37,866 nucleotides of DNA from Chryseobacterium sp. Leaf201 (GTDB taxonomy: Bacteria > Bacteroidota > Bacteroidia > Flavobacteriales > Weeksellaceae): contig NZ_LMKA01000075.1 in NCBI RefSeq assembly GCF_001421435.1, positions 1 to 37,866 of the forward strand, written 5' to 3'. The notes under the pieces are model-generated. The model was not told the DNA's origin. It was given only the letters and a program-made list of their open reading frames with translations, and did not search any database. This document shows, in pieces, positions 1 through 8,414 of the stretch. Each line of letters opens with the position of its first letter. Positions within the stretch are counted from its first letter, which is position 1. The position numbers were made by a program, and so were the translations under genes.

Positions 1-305
1 ATCAAATATGTATAAATTATAAATGCTTGTAAATTATTATATGATTTAGTTAGAAATTTTTTGTTAAGTTAATAGGGTATCGTTCACACATGAATAGTGT
101 ACTTCAAACTTTTAATTACTAATTTATATTCAAAAGCAATTTCCCTCCAGATATTAATTAATTTTCTTGTACAACAATATCATCCTATACACCTGCAATA
201 TGTTCTTCACATTTCATTCAGGTTGGCTTTTTGTGTAGGAGAAAACTTAAACTTAAATTTTGCACTTAACCACCATTGCATCGAACCACATTAGCTGTAG
301 TATTG
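1..305. other. AT-rich non-coding left edge
   Basis: I see no convincing gene here. The only open frame of any length (97-294, plus strand) has no recognisable family features and runs into the repeat at 193-300. Composition is clearly more AT-rich than the groEL region that follows. On the minus strand this is the region downstream of the two small genes at 306-1025, so it probably holds their transcript end. The one visible structure is the imperfect inverted repeat listed separately. Confidence 0.6.
193..300. repeat. Imperfect long inverted repeat downstream of two unknown genes
   Basis: The left arm is at 193-227 and the right arm at 265-300. The reverse complement of the right arm begins CTACAGCTAATGTGGTTC and ends GGTGGTTAAG; the left arm begins CTGCAATATGTTCTTC and ends CAGGTTGGC. 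By hand alignment the arms are only roughly 60% complementary, with bulges. The shape (long bulged hairpin ending in GTTAAG/GTTGG-like ends) recalls the attC-like repeats that follow gene cassettes, but no integrase is visible. It could equally be a decayed structure or a large-loop terminator. Confidence 0.35.
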
Positions 306-509
306 TTAATAATCAAGATTTACATTTAATTTTTTTGCCAATTTGTGTATTAAAGCTCCATTATTGTAATATTCAAGAACTCCAACGACAGTTTTGCACC
401 ATTGACATCTTACAAACATTAATTTGAAAGAAGAATCTTTTGGGGTTTCAATTACTGTTTCGAATCCAGGTTTTTGGCAATGAGGACATTTAGATATTGA
501 AAAATTCAT
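306..509 (-). CDS. Small zinc-ribbon-like protein of unknown function
   Basis: This is a 67-residue protein with two CxxC pairs (C8-x2-C11 and C35-x2-C38) about 24 residues apart, the geometry of a single zinc ribbon. The segment after the second pair (TVVGVLEYYNNGALIHKLAK) is compatible with a short strand and a helix. No signal peptide or membrane segment is present. It starts 3 bases after the stop of the larger upstream gene (513-1025), so the two are almost certainly co-transcribed and may act together. A zinc-bound structural or nucleic-acid-contacting role is a guess from the ribbon alone; I cannot name a family. The gene is AT-rich compared with the chaperonin operon beside it. Confidence 0.65.
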   Translation of the reverse strand: MNFSISKCPHCQKPGFETVIETPKDSSFKLMFVRCQWCKTVVGVLEYYNNGALIHKLAKKLNVNLDY

Positions 510-512
510 AAT

Positions 513-1025
513 TTATATTTTTATAGTTAAACCTGAATTAATTTCGGGGAATAGTTGTGGAGAGATTCCTATTGAGTTTCTTAAATCTTCTAGTAAGTCA
601 GTTGCATTTAAACTAGTTCCAATCAGCACTTCAGATTCAGGACGTGTCCAACTTGACTCTCTACCACGATATATTTTTACTTCGTCTTGATTTTGGTTCA
701 TAGCTCGTAAGCAGATTGCCCGAATATAATATCTATTAAATTCACTCTGACATAATAGACTTGCAGCATTACTTGGAACTTTCTTTGATTTTCCTTGTAC
801 TATCTCTGTATCGTTAAAATTACTGCTTTGAATTAATAGGTTGGTAAACGTTTCTTCATCTCCATTTTCTACAGATTCCAATAGATAATTTTGATAATTG
901 TCTTTACCATTTTGATTTAATCTATTGCTTAAGTATAATTTACCATTACTAATATCTGAATTAATTTCATCAAGCATTAACTTTCTTGTTTCTTCATCAA
1001 GATTTAAAAATGTAAAATTTGCCAT
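513..1025 (-). CDS. Hypothetical cytosolic protein, first gene of a two-gene unit
   Basis: The product is 170 residues with no signal peptide, membrane helix or familiar catalytic motif. The N-terminal half is acidic and probably helical (LDEETRKLMLDEINSDI, ENGDEETFTNLL). The C-terminal half is the more distinctive part: SEFNRYYIRAICLRA, then VKIYRGRESSWTRPESEVLIG, a leucine-rich helix (DLLEDLRNSIG) and a final SGLTIKI strand. I have the impression that this C-terminal pattern (YR..ES..RPESE.LIG..L) recurs in uncharacterised bacterial proteins, but I cannot name the family. The gene precedes the zinc-ribbon gene by 3 bases. No consensus promoter is obvious in the AT-rich upstream stretch 1026-1254. 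Both genes look compositionally foreign beside groEL. Confidence 0.65.
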   Translation of the reverse strand: MANFTFLNLDEETRKLMLDEINSDISNGKLYLSNRLNQNGKDNYQNYLLESVENGDEETFTNLLIQSSNFNDTEIVQGKSKKVPSNAASLLCQSEFNRYYIRAICLRAMNQNQDEVKIYRGRESSWTRPESEVLIGTSLNATDLLEDLRNSIGISPQLFPEINSGLTIKI

Positions 1026-1254
1026 AATTTATTTTGTTGAGTTTATTTTGGTATTATTAAGTATAACCGTGTAGGTCAAGTACTAATTTGAATTCAAATA
1101 ATAAAGGAATTTGTTCAATAAATTGTCGACATTACTTTAAAAGACAATTATAAATTCTGAAGATGGTATAAAAATAAAATAAGAAGTTAATTGATGTTGT
1201 TGCATGGTTTATTTAGTTTGATCAAATATAATTAAAAAAATAATACAAAATAAA

Positions 1255-1280
1255 AACCGCTCTACTTTTGTGGAGCGGTT
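1255..1280 (-). terminator. Rho-independent terminator after groEL
   Basis: An 8-bp perfect stem (AACCGCTC at 1255-1262, GAGCGGTT at 1273-1280) closes a 10-nt loop. Read on the minus strand the stem is followed by TTTATTTTG, so it ends the groES-groEL transcript about 30 bases past the groEL stop. It also separates the chaperonin operon from the AT-rich genes beyond. The stretch 1026-1254 beyond it shows nothing else I can name. Confidence 0.85.
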
Positions 1281-1310
1281 AGTATATTAAATGGTCTCAG
1301 CGACACGCTG

Positions 1311-3002
<1,692 letters not shown>

Positions 3003-3027
3003 TTAGTAAAGGCTTTACACCTGAAAA

Positions 3028-3381
3028 TTATTTGATTAGTTTTAATCTTAACTGATATATTCTTCTTTTAACTGTAGTCAATTCTTCATTAATTCTTTCA
3101 AAATCTTCTGTTTTCAGATATTTCAAATCTTTAGCAAGAAGCAGTAAATATTCTGATTCGCTAAGTGAACCGATTGCGATATTTAAAAACTGAGCAAATT
3201 CTTTATCTGAATTTCTGCCGCAGCCTTCTGCAATATTGTTCGGGATTGAAACAAATGAACGTCTGATCTGTGATATTAAGCTAAATAATTCTTCTTTCGG
3301 AAAAGTTGAAGTTATCTGATAAATGTCTAAAACAATTTTATGACTTGATTGCCAAACATCGTATTTTTTGAAGTCTCTCAT
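3028..3381 (-). CDS. Four-helix-bundle protein of the 23S rRNA IVP family
   Basis: This 117-residue protein has the hallmarks of the S23/IVP four-helix-bundle family (TIGR02436): an N-terminal FKKYDVWQSSHKIVLDIY segment, the central IRRSFVSIPNNIAEGCGR motif, then FAQFLNIAIGSLSESEYLLLLAKDL and a last long helix. Relatives were first found as ORFs inside intervening sequences of 23S rRNA, and the fold resembles the Avd accessory protein of diversity-generating retroelements; the molecular function is unsettled. Here it sits inside the groESL operon, same strand, 32 bases after the groES stop and 91 before groEL. It is flanked on both sides by inverted AAGC-rich repeats, which suggests it arrived as a unit. 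The gene is intact and would be co-transcribed with the chaperonins. No Shine-Dalgarno motif is visible. Confidence 0.9.
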   Translation of the reverse strand: MRDFKKYDVWQSSHKIVLDIYQITSTFPKEELFSLISQIRRSFVSIPNNIAEGCGRNSDKEFAQFLNIAIGSLSESEYLLLLAKDLKYLKTEDFERINEELTTVKRRIYQLRLKLIK

Positions 3382-3382
3382 G

Positions 3383-3398
3383 AAGCTTACTGCTTACA
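3383..3398. repeat. AAGC-rich repeat, right flank of inserted gene
   Basis: AAGCTTACTGCTTACA contains a small palindrome (AAGC-TTACT-GCTT) and is the inverted counterpart of 2962-2977. It fills most of the short gap between the groES stop and the start of the four-helix-bundle gene, and related TAGC/AAGC words continue to 3413. Together the two repeats bracket exactly one gene. Confidence 0.7.
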
Positions 3399-3413
3399 GC
3401 TAAATGCTTATGG

Positions 3414-3692
3414 CTACCCAATAATTCCTAAAAGATCTCCTTCTTTTACAATTAAATAATCTTTTCCATCCAGTTTTAATTCAGAACCTGAATATTTACC
3501 GTAAAGAACTTTGTCACCTACTTGTACCGTGGTAGGCTCATCTTTTTTTCCTGGGCCTGCTGCTACCACTGTTCCTTCCTGTGGTTTTTCTTTTGCCGTG
3601 TCCGGGATAATAATACCTGAAGCTGTTTTAGTTTCTGCAGCGATCGGCTCGATCAAAACTCTGTCTGCTAATGGTTTAAAGTTTACTGACAT
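3414..3692 (-). CDS. groES: Co-chaperonin GroES (10 kDa)
   Basis: A complete 92-residue GroES, the heptameric lid of the GroEL chamber. The N-terminal [16 protein letters not shown], the mobile loop (about residues 17-32, [17 protein letters not shown]), [10 protein letters not shown] and the closing [14 protein letters not shown] are all typical. It is the first gene of the chaperonin operon. The region upstream (3693-3804) holds a promoter-like TACATTTA and two TGAAAT...GGCAGA repeats that may mediate heat-shock control. Unlike the usual direct groES-groEL junction, the next gene is a four-helix-bundle protein. Confidence 0.97.
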   Translation of the reverse strand: MSVNFKPLADRVLIEPIAAETKTASGIIIPDTAKEKPQEGTVVAAGPGKKDEPTTVQVGDKVLYGKYSGSELKLDGKDYLIVKEGDLLGIIG

Positions 3693-3732
3693 AATATATT
3701 TAATTTTTTAATTATTCTGTCTTGTAATTGGC

Positions 3733-3740
3733 TAAATGTA
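3733..3740 (-). promoter_or_regulatory. Probable groES promoter (-7 element)
   Basis: Read on the minus strand this is TACATTTA, one mismatch from the Bacteroidota -7 consensus TAnnTTTG, 40 bases upstream of the groES start. A TTTC about 21 bases further upstream is a weak -33 candidate, and it lies inside one of the two repeat words at 3761-3804. Confidence 0.45.
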
Positions 3741-3760
3741 TGCCATCACCGGTCTTTGTC

Positions 3761-3804
3761 TGAAATGGCAGAATTTTTTTAGGCTGATGTGAAATTTTGG
3801 CAGA
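3761..3804 (-). promoter_or_regulatory. Paired TGAAAT(TT)GGCAGA words upstream of groES
   Basis: Two direct copies are present on the plus strand: TGAAATGGCAGA at 3761-3772 and TGAAATTTTGGCAGA at 3790-3804, offset by 29 bases. On the minus strand they read TCTGCCA...TTTCA, just upstream of the predicted groES promoter. The position suits a stress-response operator or activator site, but I do not know a named regulator for this motif. Confidence 0.4.
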
Positions 3805-3830
3805 AAAAAACCTCCGGAATTCTGAAGGTT
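3804..3830 (-). terminator. Terminator after the 3842-4711 gene
   Basis: On the minus strand AACCTTC pairs with GGAGGTT (one G-T pair; arms at 3809-3815 and 3824-3830 on the plus strand) around an 8-nt loop, followed directly by a run of T (A-tract 3804-3810 on the plus strand). It lies 12 bases past the stop of the upstream secreted-protein gene and separates it from the groES promoter. Confidence 0.8.
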
Positions 3831-3841
3831 AAATATTGAAT

Positions 3842-4711
3842 TTATCTGCTGCATTTTTTATTGTAATCGTCTACCAGTTTTAAATAGGGATCTATTCCGT
3901 ATTCTGCATCAATTTTCATTTGGAGAAAATCTTCTTCTCCTTTATCTTTTGTGTTTTTGCGGATCTGCTTCTTTTTTTCTTCCTTGTCATAGTACATTTG
4001 TTTCTGGTCTTTCGTTAAACGCTTTTCAAAAACCTTCATGGTTTCATCAATATTCGACTGAAATTCCGGACAGTCTTTTGTGGATTCCTCCAACGTTTTT
4101 TTAAACTTGGCTTCCAGTTTCCCTAAATTAAAAATATTCATTCTGTTTATATCGAATGGCAGGTAAGCGTACTCATTGTTTGAACTTTTAAGGTAGGGAA
4201 TGAATAAAGTAGTCAGGTATTTTGTAGCGGCACCTGTGGAGTATAGGCTGGGCTGACCATATGCAACCAGCGTGATTCCGTAAAGATTCAGTTTTCCTTC
4301 CTGTTCCAAAGGTAAAATGACTGTTTTATTGAGATCTACCACTTCATTTTTAGAATTGATGGTCTTAAGTTTCATTTTATCATAAACCAACCGTTCAGAT
4401 CCATCTGTATTCAGTAGTATAATTCTCTTTACATCAGCAATGTTAATGATCTGAATAGCGGAACCCGCTTCTTCTTTGAATTTAAATTCCTTAGTGTCAT
4501 ATTTTAGATATTTTTCAATGCTGCTAAAAGATTGCATGTCAGTATTATAAAATCTCTGAGAATGGAAATCCTGAAGAAACCCTGTTTTGATCGTTCCGTT
4601 TTCTAAAATAATTTCAGCACCCATTAATTTCTTCTTGCCGAAGTACACATCCGATTGAGAGAATATGAAGATTGAAAATAAGATACAGAATAAAGCAGTA
4701 ATTTTTTTCAT
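3842..4711 (-). CDS. Exported protein of unknown function
   Basis: A 289-residue protein with a clear signal peptide (MKKITALFCILFSIFIFSQS), so it is exported to the periplasm or beyond; there is no lipobox. The mature part begins DVYFGKKKLMGAEIILENG, a strand-rich stretch reminiscent of the N-terminal portions of many Flavobacteriia secreted hypothetical proteins. The C-terminal third (about residues 215-275) is rich in Lys, Glu and Asp and likely helical. No catalytic motif is recognisable. The gene stands alone: it has its own promoter (TAGCTTTG at 4734-4741) and its own terminator (3804-3830). I cannot assign a family or function. Confidence 0.75.
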   Translation of the reverse strand: MKKITALFCILFSIFIFSQSDVYFGKKKLMGAEIILENGTIKTGFLQDFHSQRFYNTDMQSFSSIEKYLKYDTKEFKFKEEAGSAIQIINIADVKRIILLNTDGSERLVYDKMKLKTINSKNEVVDLNKTVILPLEQEGKLNLYGITLVAYGQPSLYSTGAATKYLTTLFIPYLKSSNNEYAYLPFDINRMNIFNLGKLEAKFKKTLEESTKDCPEFQSNIDETMKVFEKRLTKDQKQMYYDKEEKKKQIRKNTKDKGEEDFLQMKIDAEYGIDPYLKLVDDYNKKCSR

Positions 4712-4733
4712 GGTTTTAAATTCTAATAAGTCG

Positions 4734-4741
4734 CAAAGCTA
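4734..4741 (-). promoter_or_regulatory. Promoter -7 element for the 3842-4711 gene
   Basis: On the minus strand this is TAGCTTTG, an exact match to TAnnTTTG, with a 22-base leader to the ATG at 4711. It directly abuts the T-tract of the preceding M1 peptidase terminator, so one transcript ends where the next begins. Confidence 0.65.
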
Positions 4742-4746
4742 AAAAA

Positions 4747-4771
4747 AAAGTACCCAGATGTTGGGTACTTT
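4747..4771 (-). terminator. Terminator after the M1 peptidase gene
   Basis: AAAGTACCCA (4747-4756) and TGGGTACTTT (4762-4771) form a perfect 10-bp stem with a 5-nt loop, followed on the minus strand by a run of T. It sits 14 bases beyond the peptidase stop. Confidence 0.9.
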
Positions 4772-4784
4772 TTATCAATTATTT

Positions 4785-7172
4785 TCAGTTTTTCTTTCCT
4801 GCGGCCTGCATGGGGTTGACCCTGCCGCTGGAAGCGCCTCTTGTGCTTCCGGCTTCTTTCTGTTTAAACAGATCGAATTTGGAAACCTGGGTGTTGCCAC
4901 CGTCATTGCTCCAGAAATTGTTTGAGGTATCAATGTCAGCAGTTTCCCTCATCGGATCCAGCTGGATAGATTTTAGTTTCTTGTCAAAATAATAGGTTTT
5001 GGATACCTTCTGTTCATTCAGCCTCCATATCTGGGCAGAAGATTTATCGGTTACTTTGGTTCCGTCTTCAAAGGTAAACTCAAGGATTAATGGCATTACC
5101 AGTCCGCCCTTATTGGTGAAATCAATCTGATAGGCGGTAAGGTTTTTAAATTTATCTTTTTCCTTTTGTGTTAAAGGTTCGGTACCTTCAAGCTTGAAGC
5201 TGTATTCCTTGGTATTGTCTACTTTTTCCTGTCCTCTGTCATACCGGTAATAGAAATCCTGGGCTTCTTTGTCCTGGTCTACGTAGAAGGTAGTATTCTT
5301 ATCGGCTCTGTTCCTGATTTTAGAGATGTCTTCAAAATCATTCTGGGCAGGCTTCTCTACTTTATATTTTATTTCTTTGGTTTCCCTCGGAGCAGTATTT
5401 AAATCAGGGGCTGCAACAGTTACTTTGTCAATGGCAATGTCTACAGGATCTGTCCCATAGAACCAGCCTCTCCAGAACCAGTCCAGGTCTTCGCCACTGG
5501 CATCTTCCATCGTTCTGAAGAAATCAGCAGGTTCAGGATGCCTGAATGCCCATCTTTTGGCATATGTTTTAAACGCTTTATCGAAAAGTTCCCTTCCCAT
5601 AATGGTTTCACGGAGAATGTTCAATCCTGTGGCCGGCTTTGAATAGGCATTCGGACCGAATTGAATAATATTTTCAGAATTACTCATGATCGGCTCCAGC
5701 TGGTCTTTCGGCAGCTTCATGTAATCCACAATTGTCCAGGCCGGACCGCGTTTTGAAGGGAATTTATTGTCCCAGCGCTCTTCCGTAAGGTATTCCACAA
5801 ACGTATTCAGCCCTTCATCCATCCATGACCATTGTCTTTCGTCTGAGTTGATGATCATCGGAAAGAAATTGTGTCCTACTTCATGGATTACCACGCCCAG
5901 CATCCCGTTCTTAATCCCTTCGGAATAGGTACCGTCTTTTTCCGTTCTTCCGTAGTTAAAGCAGATCATCGGGTATTCCATTCCATTGGCAGCTTCCACC
6001 GACTGTGCTACCGGATATGGATACGGAATCGTAAACTCCGAATACGTTTTAATCGTATGCGCAACAGCCTTTGTTGAATATTTTCTGTATAAGTTGTAAG
6101 CTTCTTTCGGATAGAAACTCATCGCCATTACTTTATTGTTGTTTTCAGGAATGGTAACGCCCATTCCGTCCCAGACAAATTTTCTGGAGGAAGTCCAGGC
6201 AAAATCCCTTACGTCATTCGCTTCGAAGTTCCAGGTTTTTCTTTGTTTTGAATGATTCTTCTCCGCTTTTTTAGCTTCATCCAGCGTAACAATCTCAACC
6301 GGCTCTGCTGCTGTTTTGGATTTGTTGTATCTCGCCAGTTGATCAGACGTTAATACCTGATCGTAGTTTTTACATTCTCCGGTTCCGCCTACCACATGGT
6401 CTGCAGGAACGTTCATGGAAACTTTAAAGTTCCCGAAAACCAGGGCAAATTCTCCACGTCCTGTAAACTGGTGGTTCTGCCAGCCGTGGAAATCGCTGTA
6501 TACACACATTCTCGGATACCACTGGGTCATGGTATAAAGGTCGTTTCCGTCTTCGGCAAAATTTTCATAACCGCCGCGGCCGCCCATTTTTATCCTGTTC
6601 GGGATATTGTAGTTCCAGTCTATTTTAAAAACCAGCTTATCTCCTTTTTTCAGGACTTTAGGCAGGTCAATACGCATCATGGTTTTATTGACGGTATATT
6701 TCAGGGGCGTTCCGGAAGCATCGGTCACTTTTTCAAGGTTTACGCCGTATCCGTTATCCGAAAGGGGGAGTTCTGTCGGGCGCAGCTGCTGGTCATTGGA
6801 TGCCTTCGGAAGGGTAGAAGAGGAAGGGAAATCTGCTTTTTTTACCGTCGACTGCTGGTTTTCGTCCAGTTGCAGCCAGATATAATCCAGGTCGTCCGGG
6901 GAATTATTGTAATAGGTAATGGTTTCAGAACCTTTAAGGTTTCTTTTATCTTCATCAAGATATGCCGTGATATTGTAGTCGGCCCTGTTTTGCCAGTAGC
7001 CGTGCCCGGGTGCTCCCGAAGCCGTTCTGTAAATATTGGGTGTAGGAAGAATGGTTCCCAGCTGTTCAAATCTGTTTCCGTGGTTACTCCCCGGATTGTT
7101 CTGAATATTTTGTGCGGTGAAACCTGTATACGTAAATACAGAAAGGGAAAGTATGGCAACTTTTAGTTTCAT
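4785..7172 (-). CDS. Secreted M1-family zinc metallopeptidase
   Basis: A 795-residue aminopeptidase-type enzyme with an N-terminal signal peptide (MKLKVAILSLSVFTYTGFTAQ). The zinc site is complete and follows the M1 pattern HExxH-x18-E: H430-E-V-G-H434 and E453 in WMDEGLNTF. The upstream NGMEYP segment corresponds to the M1 GxMEN substrate-binding motif with Tyr in place of Asn. The first ~300 residues form the strand-rich N-terminal domain and about 200 residues of beta-rich sequence follow the catalytic domain. No type IX secretion C-terminal domain is evident; the chain ends in QAAGKKN. It is transcribed alone from a TATATTTG promoter. A role in peptide trimming in the periplasm or at the surface is inferred from the family; the substrate is unknown. 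Confidence 0.93.
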   Translation of the reverse strand: MKLKVAILSLSVFTYTGFTAQNIQNNPGSNHGNRFEQLGTILPTPNIYRTASGAPGHGYWQNRADYNITAYLDEDKRNLKGSETITYYNNSPDDLDYIWLQLDENQQSTVKKADFPSSSTLPKASNDQQLRPTELPLSDNGYGVNLEKVTDASGTPLKYTVNKTMMRIDLPKVLKKGDKLVFKIDWNYNIPNRIKMGGRGGYENFAEDGNDLYTMTQWYPRMCVYSDFHGWQNHQFTGRGEFALVFGNFKVSMNVPADHVVGGTGECKNYDQVLTSDQLARYNKSKTAAEPVEIVTLDEAKKAEKNHSKQRKTWNFEANDVRDFAWTSSRKFVWDGMGVTIPENNNKVMAMSFYPKEAYNLYRKYSTKAVAHTIKTYSEFTIPYPYPVAQSVEAANGMEYPMICFNYGRTEKDGTYSEGIKNGMLGVVIHEVGHNFFPMIINSDERQWSWMDEGLNTFVEYLTEERWDNKFPSKRGPAWTIVDYMKLPKDQLEPIMSNSENIIQFGPNAYSKPATGLNILRETIMGRELFDKAFKTYAKRWAFRHPEPADFFRTMEDASGEDLDWFWRGWFYGTDPVDIAIDKVTVAAPDLNTAPRETKEIKYKVEKPAQNDFEDISKIRNRADKNTTFYVDQDKEAQDFYYRYDRGQEKVDNTKEYSFKLEGTEPLTQKEKDKFKNLTAYQIDFTNKGGLVMPLILEFTFEDGTKVTDKSSAQIWRLNEQKVSKTYYFDKKLKSIQLDPMRETADIDTSNNFWSNDGGNTQVSKFDLFKQKEAGSTRGASSGRVNPMQAAGKKN

Positions 7173-7195
7173 AACCGAAATTGTTTAAGGATTTT

Positions 7196-7203
7196 CAAAT
7201 ATA
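7196..7203 (-). promoter_or_regulatory. Promoter -7 element for the M1 peptidase
   Basis: TATATTTG on the minus strand exactly matches TAnnTTTG, 23 bases upstream of the ATG at 7172. TTTTC about 13-17 bases upstream is the nearest -33 candidate and is weak. Confidence 0.6.
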
Positions 7204-7239
7204 ATAATAAGTAGTTGAAAAGTCGGAAATGTTTCAGCC

Positions 7240-7818
7240 TTAAAAAGGAATTCTTTCCAGCGTCATTTTTAATGATAACGCAAAGACTCCTGAAGAGACA
7301 AAAAGCACCCAGTCTTTCTGATTGACTTTAAAAACTTTAAGCAGGATAAACAGCAGGATTAAAATACCGAAAACAATGGCAATCTGTCCTAATTCCAAAC
7401 CGATATTAAAACCCAAAAGCGGAACGGCAATACTCTGGCTCTTGGCAATCATTACCCTTGCGGTATTGGCGAAACCCATCCCGTGAATCAGTCCGAAAAT
7501 CAGTGCCAGGTAATAATTGGCAGTCATCAGCGTCTGTTTTTTATTTTTCATCAGGATGTTATCCAGTGAGGTGATGACAATCGTCAGCGGAATCAGGAAT
7601 TCTACCCAGGCGGAATTGATCCTTACAATGTCAAAAATGCTCAGCGCCAGCGTCACGGAATGCCCGATGGTAAAAGCCGTAACCAGAATTAAGATTTTCT
7701 TCAGGTCATTAAAAGAATATACGGCAATTAAAGCCAGTACAAAAAGCTGATGGTCCAGTGCATCCAGCGAAATAATATGCTCCCAGCCCAGGTTGAGGTA
7801 AAATAAAAAGTCCTGCAT
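7240..7818 (-). CDS. HupE/UreJ-family membrane protein
   Basis: A multi-spanning inner-membrane protein of 192 residues from the ATG at 7818. An in-frame ATG at 7851 would add 11 residues without a membrane feature; I prefer 7818 because MQDFLFYLNLGWEHI is the usual start of this family. HupE/UreJ signatures are conserved: LGWEHIISLDALDHQLF (H14, D19, D22, H23), TAFTIGHSVTLAL and GLIHGMGFA, a set of membrane His/Asp residues typical of this nickel/cobalt-transporter-like family. There are about six hydrophobic segments. Hydrogenase or urease genes are absent nearby, so metal transport is only a family-level guess. It is divergent from the toxin-antitoxin unit, with a short shared intergenic region at 7819-7884. 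Confidence 0.88.
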   Translation of the reverse strand: MQDFLFYLNLGWEHIISLDALDHQLFVLALIAVYSFNDLKKILILVTAFTIGHSVTLALSIFDIVRINSAWVEFLIPLTIVITSLDNILMKNKKQTLMTANYYLALIFGLIHGMGFANTARVMIAKSQSIAVPLLGFNIGLELGQIAIVFGILILLFILLKVFKVNQKDWVLFVSSGVFALSLKMTLERIPF

Positions 7819-7860
7819 TGTTAAATTATTTTTCGAAATGCGATGATACAAAATTTATTT

Positions 7861-7868
7861 TAACTTTG
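7861..7868 (+). promoter_or_regulatory. Promoter -7 element for the toxin-antitoxin/DUF6702 unit
   Basis: TAACTTTG is an exact match to TAnnTTTG, 16 bases upstream of the antitoxin ATG at 7885. It would drive all three overlapping plus-strand genes to 8911. Confidence 0.65.
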
Positions 7869-7884
7869 TTGAAAATTCATCGTC

Positions 7885-8136
7885 ATGATCGTAAATATAG
7901 AACTTGAAAATGCAGAAGATTTTGTTTTCATCAAACAGCTTTTAGAAAGAATAAAAGGCGTGAAATCTGTTTCTGTAAAGGAAGAAGAAGAATTTTATGA
8001 GGACGGAATGCCAAAACACGTTATTGATAAGCTGGCAGATTATGCAGACCGCCTGGAAGAAAAAGATATGGTTTCTGAAGAAGAGTTTTTTAAATATATA
8101 GATGATGAAATATGCAGATTGAACTCTCAAAAGTAG
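7885..8136 (+). CDS. Putative antitoxin of a type II toxin-antitoxin pair
   Basis: An 83-residue acidic protein whose first strand (MIVNIELENAEDFVFIKQLLERIKGVKSVSV) is typical of the small antitoxin-like partners found in front of RelE/ParE toxins in Bacteroidota. The rest is strongly acidic and helical (EEEEFYEDG, ADRLEEKDMVSEEEFFKYID), as expected for a toxin-neutralising tail. No clear DNA-binding fold is visible. It overlaps the toxin gene by 25 bases (8112-8136), which is the main support for the pairing. Autoregulation would be usual but no operator is evident. Confidence 0.7.
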   Translation: MIVNIELENAEDFVFIKQLLERIKGVKSVSVKEEEEFYEDGMPKHVIDKLADYADRLEEKDMVSEEEFFKYIDDEICRLNSQK

Positions 8137-8414
8137 CGAAACAGACTTTGCGCCACCAGATTGAGTTTCTTGAAAAAACATGGAGTAATAAAGAAGTTAT
8201 CACTTTTCTTCAGGATGTCAAACGTGTTTCAGCTGATTTAAAAGAGGACAGATTTAAACATTATCAAAAATATACTAAAGACATTTATTCAGCATTAATC
8301 GGTAAAAAGCATATACGCATGTTCTTCAGGAAAGAAAATAACCGGACGGTAAAAGTCCTGCTTTTCTTTGACATGAGACAGGATCCACAAAAAATAATTG
8401 ATTTATTGCCATGA
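8112..8414 (+). CDS. RelE/ParE-superfamily toxin
   Basis: A 100-residue basic protein with the RelE/ParE layout: N-terminal IELSKVAKQTLRHQIEFLEKTW helix pair, then strands containing KHIRMFFRKENNRTVKVLLFFDMRQDP and a short C-terminal helix. VLLFFDMRQDPQKI is a characteristic end of the Bacteroidota ParE/RelE-like toxins. Which target it has (ribosome-dependent mRNA cleavage or gyrase) cannot be told from the sequence. It overlaps the antitoxin gene by 25 bases and its TGA overlaps the ATG of the next gene, so all three are translationally linked. Confidence 0.8.
   Translation: MQIELSKVAKQTLRHQIEFLEKTWSNKEVITFLQDVKRVSADLKEDRFKHYQKYTKDIYSALIGKKHIRMFFRKENNRTVKVLLFFDMRQDPQKIIDLLP

Noticed and set aside
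97..294. A 65-codon plus-strand frame at the left edge
   Set aside because: AT-rich chance frame running into the inverted repeat at 193-300; no promoter element or conserved motif.
6396..7166. A 256-codon plus-strand open frame opposite the M1 peptidase gene
   Set aside because: It lies wholly antisense to a gene with a complete zinc-site motif and signal peptide, and its translation has no family features. It is a shadow frame.
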